A stretch of DNA of 64,000 nt, from the NCBI RefSeq assembly GCF_905475465.1, contig NC_062244.1:2616501-2680500 (forward strand), written 5' to 3'. Under the pieces are notes generated by a model. That model was not told the DNA's origin and ran no database searches. It saw only the letters and a program-made list of their open reading frames with translations. The translations under genes were made by a program, and so were the position numbers. Source of the stretch: Pieris napi (taxonomy: Eukaryota > Arthropoda > Insecta > Lepidoptera > Pieridae). Position 1 is the first letter of the stretch, and each line of letters opens with the position of its first letter. Below, piece by piece: positions 27,401 through 36,892 of this stretch.

Positions 27401-29569
27401 GGTGTAGCTTGTGTAATGGGTACTAGGCAACATATATACGTACATATTATAGATAGATAGACATATAAATACATATTTAAACACCCAAGACCTAAGCACA
27501 ACACCAAATGCTCATCACATCGATGTTCGTCTCAGCCGGGGATCGAACCCGGGACCAATGGATTCACAGTCAGGGGTACTAACCACTAGTCGAATGAGTC
27601 GTCTTTTTGAACTTTACTTTGTTAGTTGAATCATAATCAACAAAGGCTTTACGGTTGCAACTTCTGTATCTTGCCAGTTATTCTTGTCCGTTTTACACAT
27701 TGATTTTAGAACTGGTAGTAAATTTAGTTTCTCGTTTCTGAGGCCAGGTCACTTTTAGTGAAGTGACTGTGTATTTTTTTATACACATACACTGGCCACT
27801 ATAATGTTTCAGGAATTTGCGAAGCTCTTTATTTTAAGTGAAAATACACATTTGAGGGGTAGTTCTTTAAAATTGAAGACCACTCAACATAACACAAACT
27901 CCCTAAAGAATGTTCTCCTAAACCCAGTAGTGGCCGACTGGATTAGGATTCCGGAAAGTGTAATCAGTGCACCATCTTTGAACTCTTTTAAAATAGATTG
28001 GATGGTTTCTCCAAATCTCAAAATACGGGCGCATTAGCTTACTAATAACATGAATAAATGATATATACCTGTTATCAAGTTGGACATCTGGATGTGCTTC
28101 CTCATTCAGTATAGCATCAGCACCTCCAGGTGGGGCCAAACCAATTAGCTCCCAGTAGTCTACTGTCAATTCATGGCCTCCTGGTGCCTGCAATAGTAAT
28201 AGTATTAATGTTATTTATGGCCTTATGCTAATAATATTTGACACATCAAATAAAAATCAATATTTTTTTTTTTTTAAATTCAGAACCAGTGAGTTTATTT
28301 AAATAAATATCTTCTACTTTAATTCTTTTCCATGTTAAACTTTAAAAATTGCTTTTAATAGCAGTTAGTGGGAAGAGGTAAAAATCAGTTGAGTTAATAG
28401 AAAATCCAAAACAAAAAAAATTAACGTACAGTTTTTCCTTCTGGAACCGCTTCCAAGTTCCCATAAAGGACCACAGATGATTCCGTTGATAATACCAGTG
28501 CATCATAAGTCTGACAAAGTTCACCATGAAGCACACATTGTAGGTAACCTGTACCATCTCGCAATGTTATGAATGCTAGTGATTTTCCTTGACGTCTTAA
28601 CCTGTGCACCCATCCAGACACTTGTATTCTTTTTCCTCTGTGATCCTTTGCTAAAAATCAAGTTTTTTTTAATAATAATTAGAAACAGCTTAGATATTTC
28701 ATTAAATAAAATTAATTAAATCATTATCAATAATTTTATTTATACTATGTAGTTCAATTAAGGTAAAATTTCATTCCTCTTATTTTTATTGATACTGAAA
28801 CAAAAACCACTTAACAAATTGATTAAATATTTTCAAATTTGATTTTGGGATTTTTATAGTAAAAATAAAATTACTGTAAACAGAAAAGACAGATATTATG
28901 TAAAAAAGGCTGGGTATTACATCATTTATAAACAAATGCTAACATGATGCAATAAACACTTTCTTATTACATAGAATAAAAAATAGTTTAAAACGTGATT
29001 TTTAACTTGTAGTACAATAGTAATGTTTCTCTGTAAATAACAAAGAATAAAATATCATGATTTGTGATGAAATTAAGTAATTAATATAAAATTGCTTAAA
29101 TTGCCATTAGTAATGCTAAGTACTCACTCTGACATAACTTCACTGTTACTGCAACAGGAAGGCTAGAATCCTGCTTAATAACAACTTTCTTAGCGTCTTC
29201 CAAGTTCTGCTGCCGTTTGTCATTGCTCTCGTCTTCAGCCTTCGCCTTGTCAGCAGCTTTATAGTTTTCCCTTACCCACATCTTTTGAATCTTCTTCAAT
29301 TGGGATTTCGCCGCTACGTCGTAAGATTTACCCTCTTCTTTAGAATCCACGTAAATAGTCGGAAATGGCTCCTTTCCTGCATGACGCATTGCCTGCAGAA
29401 TGGTTTTAAATGGACTCTCCTGTGTTCCATCTCCACTTTCGTCATTTCCACTCTTTTCCGACGTGTAAATCGCTTCTGAAAAATCAATATGCTAGAATAC
29501 CGCAGTAGATTATTGATTATAGGTTATGTAAAGGTGCATACCAAGCGATAGTTTTTCAATTTCAGGCAT
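12425..29569 (-). CDS. AsnRS: Asparagine--tRNA ligase, cytoplasmic (class II), 554 aa
   Basis: Ten coding exons: 29542-29569, 29128-29475, 28430-28650, 28069-28187, 26158-26331, 24911-25039, 23067-23211, 22050-22154, 13478-13688 and 12425-12609. They total 1665 nt, in frame throughout. The enzyme charges tRNA-Asn with asparagine using ATP. The lysine-rich N-terminal extension (about residues 1-125) is that of eukaryotic cytosolic forms. The OB-fold anticodon-binding domain carries RIQVSGWVHRLRRQGK, and the class II core has EGGSTLFKFSYFG and motif 3 GGYGLGLERFL near residues 520-530. It ends LYPRFLERCTP. Length fits animal AsnRS (about 550 aa). The start MPEIEKLSL is the first in-frame Met. 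The intron between the exons at 22 kb and 13.6 kb is 8.4 kb and full of transposons. Confidence 0.97.
12757..13252. mobile_element. MITE carrying a 63-bp minisatellite
   Basis: The ends CGGTTGCAGACC and GGTCTGCAACCCG are inverted relative to each other, and both run into TTAGCTTAGCT-rich sequence. Inside, a 63-bp unit repeats about four times. No target duplication could be fixed. It lies in the last AsnRS intron. Confidence 0.75.
12765..13016 (+). repeat. 63-bp tandem repeat, four units
   Basis: Each unit opens GCAGACCGAAAACTAAGCTA and closes GAAATAAATAGCATG, with a few substitutions between units. Within each unit CTAAGCTAAG is itself repetitive. Confidence 0.9.
13320..13445. repeat. Dispersed retroposon family D fragment
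   Basis: GCCAGTTCTTCTTGCCCGCT and the GTGACGTTCATAA tail match copies at 6505-6680, 5756-5935 and 55785-55865. It ends just before the AsnRS exon at 13478. Confidence 0.5.
13788..14535. mobile_element. MITE with AGCTTAATTGGCC ends (older copy)
   Basis: The left end CTAACTAGCTTAATTGGCCG and the right end AGGCCAATAAGGCTAGTTGA form a diverged inverted pair. Subterminal TTCAGGCC/TAAACGG words appear on both sides. A better preserved relative is at 24120-24667. The ORFs inside are not recognisable. Confidence 0.65.
15063..18519 (-). mobile_element. Near-full-length non-LTR retrotransposon (LINE), 6-bp target duplication
   Basis: AAGTAT flanks both sides (15057-15062 and 18520-18525), and the uninterrupted Helitron relative confirms the empty site. 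The 5' region (right end) carries GGGTGTCGTAAAAGGCGACT before the ORF. The 3' region ends in an A/T-rich run rather than a long poly-A. One long ORF and no separate ORF1 are seen. Confidence 0.85.
15141..18401 (-). CDS. LINE endonuclease/reverse transcriptase, intact ORF, 1086 aa
   Basis: The domains run in the usual order for an APE-type LINE. The apurinic-like endonuclease (about 130-350) has TETK at 163, GDFNAH at 268 and SSDH at 341, giving the metal-binding and catalytic residues. The reverse transcriptase (about 585-860) has SLDIAKAFDRVWH near 717, the GVPQGC motif and the catalytic YADD at 803. The C-terminal tail is KKRAYSSLKGRQRTH. It would nick target DNA and copy its own RNA there. 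The first 70 or so residues from the listed Met look like translated 5' UTR, so the true start may be the Met in IIMAALLN. No frameshift or stop is visible, so the copy may be young. It belongs to the CR1/Jockey-like assemblage; the exact clade is not assigned. Confidence 0.9.
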   Translation of the reverse strand: MGYLNNNYFHQRSQLVQVMGVSCCVSSRMSRHDRGNTTLPLKKSVKWPTQDVCRVSFYIVGFPEAHFLPLRIIMAALLNRTFLPQEGTCTSSTGESVPGCTHSGCPAYSGGDKIPLNCRGKSRNKLTVTQFNTDFTNIRGLQSNLNPVHFHLETAKPALLFLTETKIVPSSVEHLHYPGYCLEHNFRPQAGVCVYIREDINFRRLLHLEESDLTTLWVRVECADHPRIYCCLYRSHSGNTEVDRLIEHVQTALDSLLSLSPAEVVILGDFNAHHSEWLNSRTTDYSGRGFHDFALAYALTQLVTTPTRIPDRADHQPSLLDLMLTSHPDFYEVTVDAPLGSSDHCLVRTVVPIRRRTRPQFSECRRVWHYKSANWDDMRHFFAAYPWLQVCFKGSDPDASAESVADVVLQAMELYIPYSMVPIRGKSRPWFGHSCKEASRLKLEYYKIWAHAMAIKDPDVALHKKKFNAATRTLKREIFKAKSEHIGRIGEKLAKLPSGTRAFWSLAKATQGNFCQPSLPSLRKEDDSMAHSAKEKAELLCSLFASNSTLNDSGTLPPTIPHCGFSMPEVRFEQIGVRRALISLDTHKSSGPDGLPSIVLKTCASELTPVLTRLFRLSYSSGVVPSSWKTAHVHPIPKKGDRSEPSSYRPIAITSLFSKVMESIINRQLLRYLEEHQLISDRQYGFRRGRSAGDLLAYLTHRWAEVVESKGEALAASLDIAKAFDRVWHRALLSKLPSYGLPDGLCRWLANFLVGRSIKVLVDGACSNPRPINAGVPQGCVLSPTLFVLHINDLLNIDNIHCYADDSTIDTLYSGHPNMSRSEVDESRNILVLEIESILEKVSVWGSNNLVKFNPTKTQVCSFSAKKDPFVVSPQFEGALLSSSHSLSILGVGISKEVQFRSHLEEKAKLASKKLGVLGRAKQYFTEVQRMQLYKAQVRPHMEYCSHLWAGAPKYQLLPFDQIQRRACRIVNLQCLTDRLDSLSLRRDIASLCVFYKIYYGECSEELFGLIPPASFQHRTSRTTSKFHQHHLDGWRSSTVRFTRHFLLRTSELWNRLPGGVFPQRYDLQIFKKRAYSSLKGRQRTH
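18835..20934 (+). CDS. Harbinger accessory MADF-domain protein, 262 aa
   Basis: Two exons, 18835-19006 and 20318-20934, join in phase (G|GT and AG|G). The MADF domain spans the junction: FDTERFIIEVENRRGLWDLA in exon 1, then LQKRWKNLRDCFTRELRRLK in exon 2. MADF proteins of Harbinger elements are thought to bind DNA and help transposase reach the nucleus and the transposon ends. The C-terminal half is Ser/Asn/Lys-rich with KRKKKIP as a possible nuclear signal. Exon 2 lies within the transposase intron on the other strand, and the transposase's main exon lies in this gene's intron. Confidence 0.88.
19366..21700 (-). CDS. Harbinger DDE transposase, 409 aa
   Basis: Exons 21348-21700 and 19366-20242 join as ATAAG|GTAAGC to TTTCAG|GTATTT, in frame. 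The N-terminal part carries RKRQFWVHPLL. The DDE_Tnp_4 nuclease has IGAIDGKHI (Asp189), the block ICDVNYKFLYVDIGAYG with KCSDSS (Asp221/Asp239) and RRYIECTFGIL (Glu316), so candidate catalytic acids are all present. It would cut and paste the element. The start could be Met at 21700 or, 16 residues on, MDVQKII. No disabling change is seen. Confidence 0.9.
22502..22729. mobile_element. 228-bp MITE with 25-bp perfect inverted ends
   Basis: CTTACGGCCGCTTTCTATAC plus TCAAT at the left is exactly mirrored at the right. The interior is AT-rich without ORFs. The target duplication is not clear. Confidence 0.85.
23560..23860 (+). repeat. MITE family E copy
   Basis: Begins GAAGTTGTACTTCTTTTGGC and carries CGATGCGCACGCACACCGTC, with a TTGTTACGCCAAAG end. 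It is closely related to 26363-26775 and less closely to 55366-55650 and 5140-5310. Confidence 0.7.
23900..23935. repeat. Helitron-like end fragment
   Basis: GACCCGGCGAACTTCGTTCC is the kind of sequence found next to the ends of lepidopteran Helitron copies. Only a short piece is recognisable. Confidence 0.35.
24120..24667. mobile_element. MITE, 548 bp, TGTCGCAGCCAACT ends
   Basis: Both ends open TGTCGCAGCCAACT and continue GCTTAATTAGCC; the mirror is about 90% over more than 30 bp. It is related to the older element at 13788-14535. It occupies much of the AsnRS intron upstream of 23.2 kb. Confidence 0.8.
25245..25532 (-). repeat. SINE family B
   Basis: Reverse copy of the 1377-1665 element. 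The tRNA-like head is at the right (GCTCGAACCTACGACCTC) and the tail CAGTGGCGCTACAACC at the left. Confidence 0.85.
26363..26775 (+). repeat. MITE family E copy
   Basis: Starts GAAGTTATACTTTTGGTGCG and carries AAAAAGCCGACACCCTCAAG. It follows the AsnRS exon at 26331 by about 30 bp. Confidence 0.7.
27385..27605 (-). repeat. SINE family A
   Basis: Tail to head, with GGATCGAACCCGGGACCAAT as the B-box region and ACTAACCACTAG near the head end. Confidence 0.85.
27780..28045 (+). repeat. LINE fragment (second family) next to an AsnRS exon
   Basis: Plus-strand frame with LRGSSLKLKTTQHNTNSLKN and VVADWIR, matching 7215-7650. It ends about 20 bp from the AsnRS donor at 28068. Confidence 0.75.
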
Positions 29570-30001
29570 TATTTATAACTTCTCACTTGCTTAACACTAA
29601 GTTATTTATTTGACAATAATTATTATTATAAAATAAAAATATTAAACAGAAGGTACTATTTTAGTGTGGTGTTTCATACAAACTTAAGTTCAATTTGTGA
29701 TTGACACGTTGACACCTACGAATTACGATGTACATTGTAAAAATGTAAATTGTTAATTGTACACATATCTGTGCGTTGTTATATCTGACACAGTGACACG
29801 GATCACGGATGACCATACAAAATAAAATATACCCTAATAGGATGCGGATGATCTGTAATAATTTAAAATGTTATAAAAATTTCAACTGATTACATCAATA
29901 CGAGTATATTATTCATCATAATATAAATGGTCGAAAAAGAACAAAATATTCTATTAAGAATACAAATTTGGATTTGATTTTGGCTTTATTTTGTTACTAT
30001 A

Positions 30002-30860
30002 GGTCTACCAGGATCTGATGGCAAAAAGGGAAAAAAGAAATTGACGCTAGCAATACTGGGGAAATTGGAGTAAAACGTTTTGATACTTTTTTTTCCTTAT
30101 AGCGGCTGATTGTGTGTGATACATGCAAATATAAAAATTTATCCAATGATCAAGGATAATTTTTGAAAATGTGGCGAATGTGGGGTTTGAAATTTAGATG
30201 AAAACTCCAATTACTCTGTTCATGAGTTTATTAATTAATTAAGAACTTGAAAATGGTTCCAAATAACATCATAAAAAAGCCTTCAACGCAGTATTTATGA
30301 TAAACCTTTCCTCCTGCATCTAAATTAACCGATCTTGTTCTATGAACTGATTTTCAATTTTTATTACATGTTCACAAGATTTTCGCCATTCATCGATCCC
30401 TATTTGAGAGAAAGAAACAGTGTAAAACTCATTTATCTTGTTTGTGATCAATTCTAAATCAAAACTATCCAAGTTTATTTGTAGTATAAGAAACCCCTGA
30501 AATAAACCAAAGTTTAGTATTAGTACATAATATAATACACACGAAAAATCTCATAAACCAAACTATCAAGACGTGTCATTCCTACTAACCAGTCAACGCT
30601 TGCACATGGCTCAATATCGATGATTGTGTATTTTCTGCATCTTGTTGATAAAGTATTCTTTGATAAACATTGAAAACAATATGTCTTGCTTGCGATCGAA
30701 GAGGTTTCTTCGACATTTTCATCACTTTTTAAAGGAAATTTGAAACCAAACCAAAAACAATTCCTCGAAATTTCAGTTGACAGATGAAATTTTTCTTTTA
30801 TTGCCATATGTAAATCGCTAATTTTTAAAAAAAATTTTTGCCATCAGATTCTGGTAGACC
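30002..30860. mobile_element. Unclassified DNA transposon, 859 bp, 26-bp inverted ends
   Basis: Ends read GGTCTACCAG(G/A)ATCTGATGG then CAAAAA, with 25 of 26 matching. TATA flanks both sides, so the duplication is TA or TATA. The right part codes, on the minus strand, for a small spliceable gene; the left 300 bp are non-coding. The termini do not match any superfamily I can name with confidence. Confidence 0.75.
30320..30807 (-). CDS. Two-exon hypothetical protein inside the unclassified transposon, 147 aa
   Basis: Exon 30541-30807 starts MAIKEKFHLSTEISRNCFWF. It joins exon 30320-30496 across a 44-bp intron whose donor reads CGT|GTGTAT and whose acceptor TTTATTTCAG follows a good branch site (TACTAAT). 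The joined frame ends NQFIEQDRLI and stop. There is a CFQC pair and two further cysteines but no domain I recognise. Exon lengths (267 and 177 nt) are multiples of three. It may be a leftover of a longer transposase or a separate accessory protein. Function unknown. Confidence 0.45.
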
Positions 30861-31004
30861 TATACAATGTTTATAATATAATATGCTTTGAAATAAAGAA
30901 ATAACTATTGTACTGAAATCCACAACAATATACATATTATGGTAAATTCGAATTGACGTCCATGTAACGTTCATTACAATTTTAAGATATATATAATTTT
31001 TTTA

Positions 31005-31480
31005 TACAGCAGAGGCTCACTTGATGTTACGTGATACCACCGCCCGTGGACACTCAATGCCTTAGGGACCGAGAGTGTTATGCCGGCCTTTTATGTAGGA
31101 TCCTAAATCGTTCGGAAATACTACAGTGGTCAGCTGGTTGGCGGCAAAAACTGCCTTCAAAATAGCTCAGTTGTGGATCGATGGACGTCCAGGCGATACG
31201 GGTGGAATTTCGTGTTTTGCCTTGACATCCGATGATGAAACTCAACTGCAGGTATCAATCTGTACAACTCCTTTGAACACTCTCCATGATAAATGCGGTA
31301 GAAGATGCAGAGTCACCCTACAATTCAACGCAACACCAAGGGATCAAGGTACTCAACGGATTGGTCATAGACGATTCGAACAGCTCTTTGTTGATTACGG
31401 TCAAGTGGAAGAAGCTGGCACTGGGGAGCCCATGGGTGAGAACAGTACTCGATGTGGGGCCCTTGGACTCAATATGGTCT
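31005..31480 (-). repeat. LINE 3' fragment
   Basis: Begins with the shared 3' UTR (TGATACCACCGCCCGTGGAC) and continues into diverged reverse-transcriptase sequence similar to 45275-45535. Its plus-strand open frames are shadows. Confidence 0.65.
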
Positions 31481-31839
31481 GTGACATTAGTATATTGTAG
31501 TCTGTGGTATACCGTCAGTTAACACTTAACAGCTTAACTGTTAACAGTTTATGTCAAAAATTTCAAAATCTTAACGTTTGTCTTACGACAACGCATCTGC
31601 CTCGAAATTGAACTTTTAATTTTAAATAATTGACGTTATTTAATATTTATTCTAAACGTTTTATTGAAGTGTGTACTGTTTTATCTATAGCTGACCAATT
31701 TTGTTCGTAGATGCTATTACCATTGTTACCATTTGCTTAAAAAAACTATTAAAGTCTGCGGCCTTTGCATGCACGTTGCAAAATAATTTTTACCTGTTAG
31801 TTATTAAAAGATATCAAAATTAAGCTCCCACAGTACAAA

Positions 31840-34800
31840 ATGGAAGATTTTTTGAAGATAGAAAAGATTGGGGAAGGGACTTACGGTGTGGTGTATAAAG
31901 GTAAAAACAAAATCACTGGAGAGTATGTTGCAATGAAGAAAATTAGATTGGAGTCTGAAGATGAAGGCATTCCGTCAACAGCGATACGGTAATTGCTTTA
32001 TTCCATTATAGCCAACAAACCAAAATAGTATATTTTTTAGACATTTGTTAAAATAATGTGGCAGAGAATTTATTTTGCTTTATGAATGACTTAATTGTGA
32101 ACAATTCTAAATATTATGCAGTATTAATATAAAGTTAGTCAGTGAGATCTTTTTGCACAAATTATTGGCTACTGCAATAGCTAACAGACTTACACAGTCC
32201 TACTTCAGCCTCTTCAGAGAGTTCTATTTCTCTCAAATGTTATGCATGTTTGTAATTGTCTAACATTCTTAATATTTAACATATTATAATATAATAAACT
32301 GCTTCTATGGACATATTTTCATTAAATCTTATTTCCTCTCTAGGGAAATATCTTTGTTGAAGGAATTGAATCACTCAAACATTGTTAAACTGGAGGATGT
32401 ACTAATGGAAGAAAACAAACTTTATTTAATTTTTGAGTTTTTGTCTATGGATCTGAAGAGATATATGGATTCCTTGGGATCTGGCAAGGTATTTCTTTTA
32501 TTCTAAAATGTTAAACAATCTATGCTATGTTAATCATCTTAATTATTTATTAACTTAAAAGTTAATTTATGAGACTATGGTGTTTGGTTGTCTGGTTGTT
32601 GTATGATAATTTAACTGTAGGAACAAAGTTGTTACGCCTTGCTAATTAATGTCATATTATAATTTAAATTGAATATTTTTTCAGTTTATGGATCCTGCCA
32701 CGGTTAAAAGTTACCTATATCAAATTAACAGTGCTATTTTATACTGCCACCAACGCAGGATTCTGCACAGAGATCTCAAGCCGCAGAATTTACTTATTAA
32801 CAAGACAGGTATAATTAAGGTATGTATTTTAATTATTATTATTATGTATATAAACACATTAGCAGCTTAATAAGCTGATGTGCGTGTATTTTGAGATTTG
32901 GAGAAACTATTCAATCTATTTTTAAAGGAGTTCAAAGATGGTGCACTGATTACACTTTCCGGAAGCCTATTCCAGAAAATTATATATAATTTCCAGAATA
33001 GGCTAATAATATAATATTATATAATTGGTATATGAATTTTTAAATACCATAAGTTGCAGTAATAGACTTCTTATCATACATATTTTTGTATGGATTACAC
33101 AATAAGTATAATAATATTAAACTCTGTTTTATTTCCAATTATGACAAAAACAAATTATAAAACACAGCTTAGATTATTTTACATTTTTATACATTTTTTT
33201 TTTCATTTTCTTGTTATCCTATATCCTAGCTTCCTTCAGTACTGTCGATCGGAACCCCTTCACGGGTTAAGGCCTCCTTCAGCTTTTTTCAACTGACTCT
33301 CTTTCTCCGTTTGTTTCCTGGTACCGCTTCTATTTCTTCTATGCACCTTTTTTGTGGGGACCTCTTCTCTTATATACTTATTGTGGATGCTTAATTAAGT
33401 TCTTACTAACTAGCATCTGTAGCAATGGTTAGCAAATAGCTTTTATTTCGATGCTTAAAGTTAGTTGCTGACTTAACACTTTGTTGCCAATATACACCAA
33501 TACTAAACCAGTATGATATGAACACTTTAATAATAAGAAGGGCACAGAAAAAAATTACTTAAGCCAAGTGTGCAAAACTACAATTGGTTTACAATAACTT
33601 AAATAAAAAGAAAAAAAATGTAAAGAGCACAGACCTTAGTGTCTGATAACAACTAAAAAGATGGTATTAATTAATCTTATTATTTATTATCTATGAAATA
33701 CTATGTTTATTTATTTTTATATCACAGGTAGCAGACTTTGGTTTGGGCCGTGCGTATGGAGTGCCAGTCCGTGTATACACTCATGAAGTTGTCACACTGT
33801 GGTACAGAGCCCCTGAGGTGTTGCTTGGCTCGCAGAGGTAATATCGTCAAAACTTTATATATTTAATGAATAATAAATATATACAGTACTAGACAGTGCT
33901 TATAATTATGATTAGACTTTTGTAAGCATTACTGTATGAGTGAATATTACATTATGAGCTTAAAAGTAGTTGATAAATAATCCCTATTGAAAACAAAAAA
34001 AATAAATCTTTGTTATTTAGATATGTTAAAATTTCCTATTTCAATTTAAAATAAAATTATATTCCCATCTATTGTGCATTTCCAGATATTCCTGTCCTAT
34101 TGACATGTGGGCTGTGGGGTGTATCTTCTCTGAGATGTCTTCAAAGAAACCCTTGTTCCAAGGCGACTCGGAGATTGATCAACTTTTCAGAATCTTCAGG
34201 TTATAAACTCATCTTATTAGACTATATTTTATCCAATAATAAGCATACCTTTTATCATTATGTATTCCAGATAATATAGTCGTGAATAGGCAATTTTTAT
34301 TAGAAAAACCCTCAAATGTGAGGTAAATTTATGTGTTATCTAATAAGCTTTAAGGCACATAAAAACATCGGAAATAATAACTGAAATACAGTCAAACCTG
34401 AGTAAGTGACAACTGGGTAAGTGAGAAAACTCTATTAATGAGAGTATTTACCGGGTCCCATCATTTTGCCCTATAAGTGAGATACATGAAACCTGCATAA
34501 GTGCCAATCGGCTGCGTGCAGCGAGTAGAGACCGCGTCTCCCCGCGCGCTGCAGAACTACTAAGGGCTAAACTGCCCGCTCCCGTACCGCCTTGTATCAG
34601 CAGGGCGCGAATATAAACTCCACCCGAAGGGGCATATGCCCTGAAAGGGCCAAAGCTCACCCCTCTCGAGGGAGTGTCCAACACAAACCACAGATTCCGG
34701 TATGCATAAGTGACAGTCATTTTTCACGCGTGATAAGTGAGATTGATACTTGCCTATAACTCTATAAGCAGTTGAACGCGTTTACTTTTGCTTTTTACGA

Positions 34801-36589
34801 CACATCATTAAATTTCGAGGGACTCTTATTTAATTTAAACCAAGTATGCGTCTGTTATTGTTTTCTTTAGTTTTATAGACCGCTATATGAGATAGAATCC
34901 TTCTGTAACTCTGTAAGCTAGAAATTCGGGTTATTGAGAAACCTCTATATGAGTAAAAGAGGTCGCGCTCCCTTGAACTCTCACTTACCCAGGTTTGACT
35001 GTATTGAATCAAAACTTAGAAAAACAGACTAAAAGTTGTAACTAAAATTTAATTGTGACACTGACAGCTTAACAGTGGTCTTAGAACTCAGTGCCTAACC
35101 TTACCGCTAAGCCACTGAGGTAACACCTCCGGCTGGAGTTGGAGAATTTGAATTTTTTAACATTAATGTTTTAATGCTAAGAAATAGAGAGCAATCTTTG
35201 CTCGACTCCGCCTCATATCTCAAATCCCATTTTTTTGTTGAGCTATACAGAGAAAAATGTTTGATTACTCTTGAAACTAGATTCGTGTTTAAATATGGGC
35301 CGGACCCTTAAGTGAATCATGCTGCCCGCACATTGTAGAATCCAACTGCATAGCCGAGGCTTGAACGGATGACCTAAGGCTGCTGTTTGCACTTTTATTG
35401 TATTATAATTATAAATTTATTAGATAGAATGGCTTTGTTATTCCTCCTTTATACTAAATATGTTGTAATGAATCTTAGAATTTAGAATTTACATACATAC
35501 ATACATATATTCTTTGTATTTTTTTTGTATTTTTTGTATTTGTATAGGTGTAACTGTGCTTTGTGTATGTTTAAATGTGTATTCCATTTTTGGCTCTTGT
35601 GTATAGAGTAAGTAGCTGTAGGCAATTAGGCCATTAAGCAAATAAATAATTTGTTCAACAGAATGCTCCGGACTCCGACAGAGGAGACTTGGCCCGGAGT
35701 GTCATCGCTACCAGATTATAAGCCCACATTCCCCAATTGGTCTACTTACAATCTACACAATAATGTAAGTGGCCATTTATGTTTTTGTCCCATCCCCCAA
35801 AGGGACATATGTTATTTTTCTCACTGCTATTTTTTTATTAGGCAAGGTTGGCCTTGTTTTTTAAAATATTTTTCTATTAATCGATTATGCCCGTATTGAT
35901 TAAAACTTCCTTTTTTTCTTATTGTTGTAAAAGGCATTTTAACAAATATTACTTTGTGTCTTCTAAAATGATGTTTATCACAAATAATTTAAACAAATTT
36001 GGTGTAATAATTGCTTTTACAAAACAGTAAAAATTGACCGTATAATAATTTCGACTTGTGGATTACTCAGCGTTTAATACAAAAATAGTCAATTATTACC
36101 AGAATATTATTTGCTAAATTATTTATTTCCACTATTGCATATAATATACTTTTAGTAATACCTATTAGCGACCAACCTTGCGATTCTGTAACTTACTTTT
36201 CGAATGCTCACAGCGGTTTTCTCAGCGGCGGTCGCGCATAAATCAGTCGTGAAGCAGTCATTTTATGATTGGGCATTCTGATAAGGAGGGAGCTTGTAGT
36301 GTAAAACCGCTGTGAGAATTCGAAAAGTGAGTTACAGAATCGCAAGGCTGGTTTTGGCAACTCGACAATTCGTAAATTTTTGGATCGTCTAAATTTTATC
36401 TAATTGTAGGTCCAAAACCTAGACGAGGCAGGCATGGATTTGCTTCAAAGTTTCCTCGTATATGACCCGGCTAAGAGGATCACCGCGAAGGACACCCAAA
36501 GGCACAGATATTTCCGTGATGTGAAACTGCCCCCGGAATTAACTCGCACAAACGCGTACATCAAGAATGAAGACGTCAAAGAAGTTTAG
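31840..36589 (+). CDS. Cdk1: Cyclin-dependent kinase 1 (cdc2), 311 aa
   Basis: Seven coding exons: 31840-31988, 32344-32488, 32685-32819, 33728-33837, 34086-34199, 35662-35764 and 36410-36589. The 936 nt are in frame throughout. The protein is the mitotic Ser/Thr kinase that pairs with cyclins A and B to drive G2/M. Visible landmarks: the glycine loop GEGTYG with the inhibitory pair Thr14/Tyr15, Lys33 in VAMKK, the PSTAIR helix at 45-50 (GIPSTAIRE, split by the first intron), HRDLKPQN, the ADFGLGR motif and the activating Thr in RVYTHEVVTLWYRAPE. The start MEDFLKIEKIG is family-typical. It is a little longer than the usual 297-302 aa because of an extended C-terminus after the kinase fold. 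All catalytic residues are intact. Confidence 0.98.
32846..32975 (-). repeat. LINE 3' fragment in CDK1 intron 3
   Basis: ATTAGCAGCTTAATAAGCTG through CACTTTCCGGAAGCC matches the end of the 7215-7650 element, again preceded by an ATT tract. Confidence 0.75.
34389..35001. mobile_element. Pogo/Tigger-like MITE in CDK1 intron 5
   Basis: The ends CAGTCAAACCTGAGTAAGTG and CACTTACCCAGGTTTGACTG are inverted, flanked by TA on each side, the pogo/mariner signature. The interior repeats AAGTGAGA-type words and holds a GC-rich block near 34500-34690. The 90-aa minus frame in that block has no recognisable domain. Confidence 0.85.
36174..36352. mobile_element. MITE with CCTTGCGATTCTGTAACT ends, in CDK1 intron 6
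   Basis: The left arm continues CACAGCGGTTTTCTCAGCGG and is mirrored on the right (AAAACCGCTGTGAGAATTCG). A larger relative is at 47541-47790. The right edge lies about 60 bp before the last CDK1 exon. Confidence 0.85.
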
Positions 36590-36712
36590 GAAATAACAAG
36601 AAATTGATTCATCAAAACGACAAGATCAAAGATTTGATGTTAGCAAACTCAAATTACTGGTCCGATTCCAAAAAATTCCGTCGGAATGCATGAGTAATGT
36701 TTCCAAAATATT

Positions 36713-36718
36713 AATAAA
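36713..36718 (+). terminator. Candidate CDK1 polyadenylation signal
   Basis: AATAAA about 120 nt after the stop codon. It is the first such hexamer downstream, but no transcript end is available. Confidence 0.4.
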
Positions 36719-36763
36719 ATCCAAGCAAGTAACGAACAGGCCGCACAAAGATATTCAACTGCC

Positions 36764-36892
36764 GGGTTCTATACAATACCAGTTGTAATTACAGATTGTT
36801 TTCCAATTGTAATTAATTTTCTTGTTTAAAATATATATTTTTTGTAGAAAAATCCACTAGTTGAAATTACAACTGTATTTTGTAGAACCCGG
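36764..36892. repeat. Short MITE, CCGGGTTCTA ends
   Basis: CCGGGTTCTATACAATACCA is mirrored by TGTATTTTGTAGAACCCGG, with GTTGTAATTAC/GTAATTACAAC continuing the arms. Confidence 0.75.

Noticed and set aside
31126..31522. 124-aa plus-strand frame
   Set aside because: It is the antisense of a decayed LINE 3' end; the same plus-strand pattern appears at 45382-45648 over another copy.
34448..34720. 90-aa minus frame in a GC-rich block
   Set aside because: It lies inside the pogo-like MITE, with no domain or splice partners.
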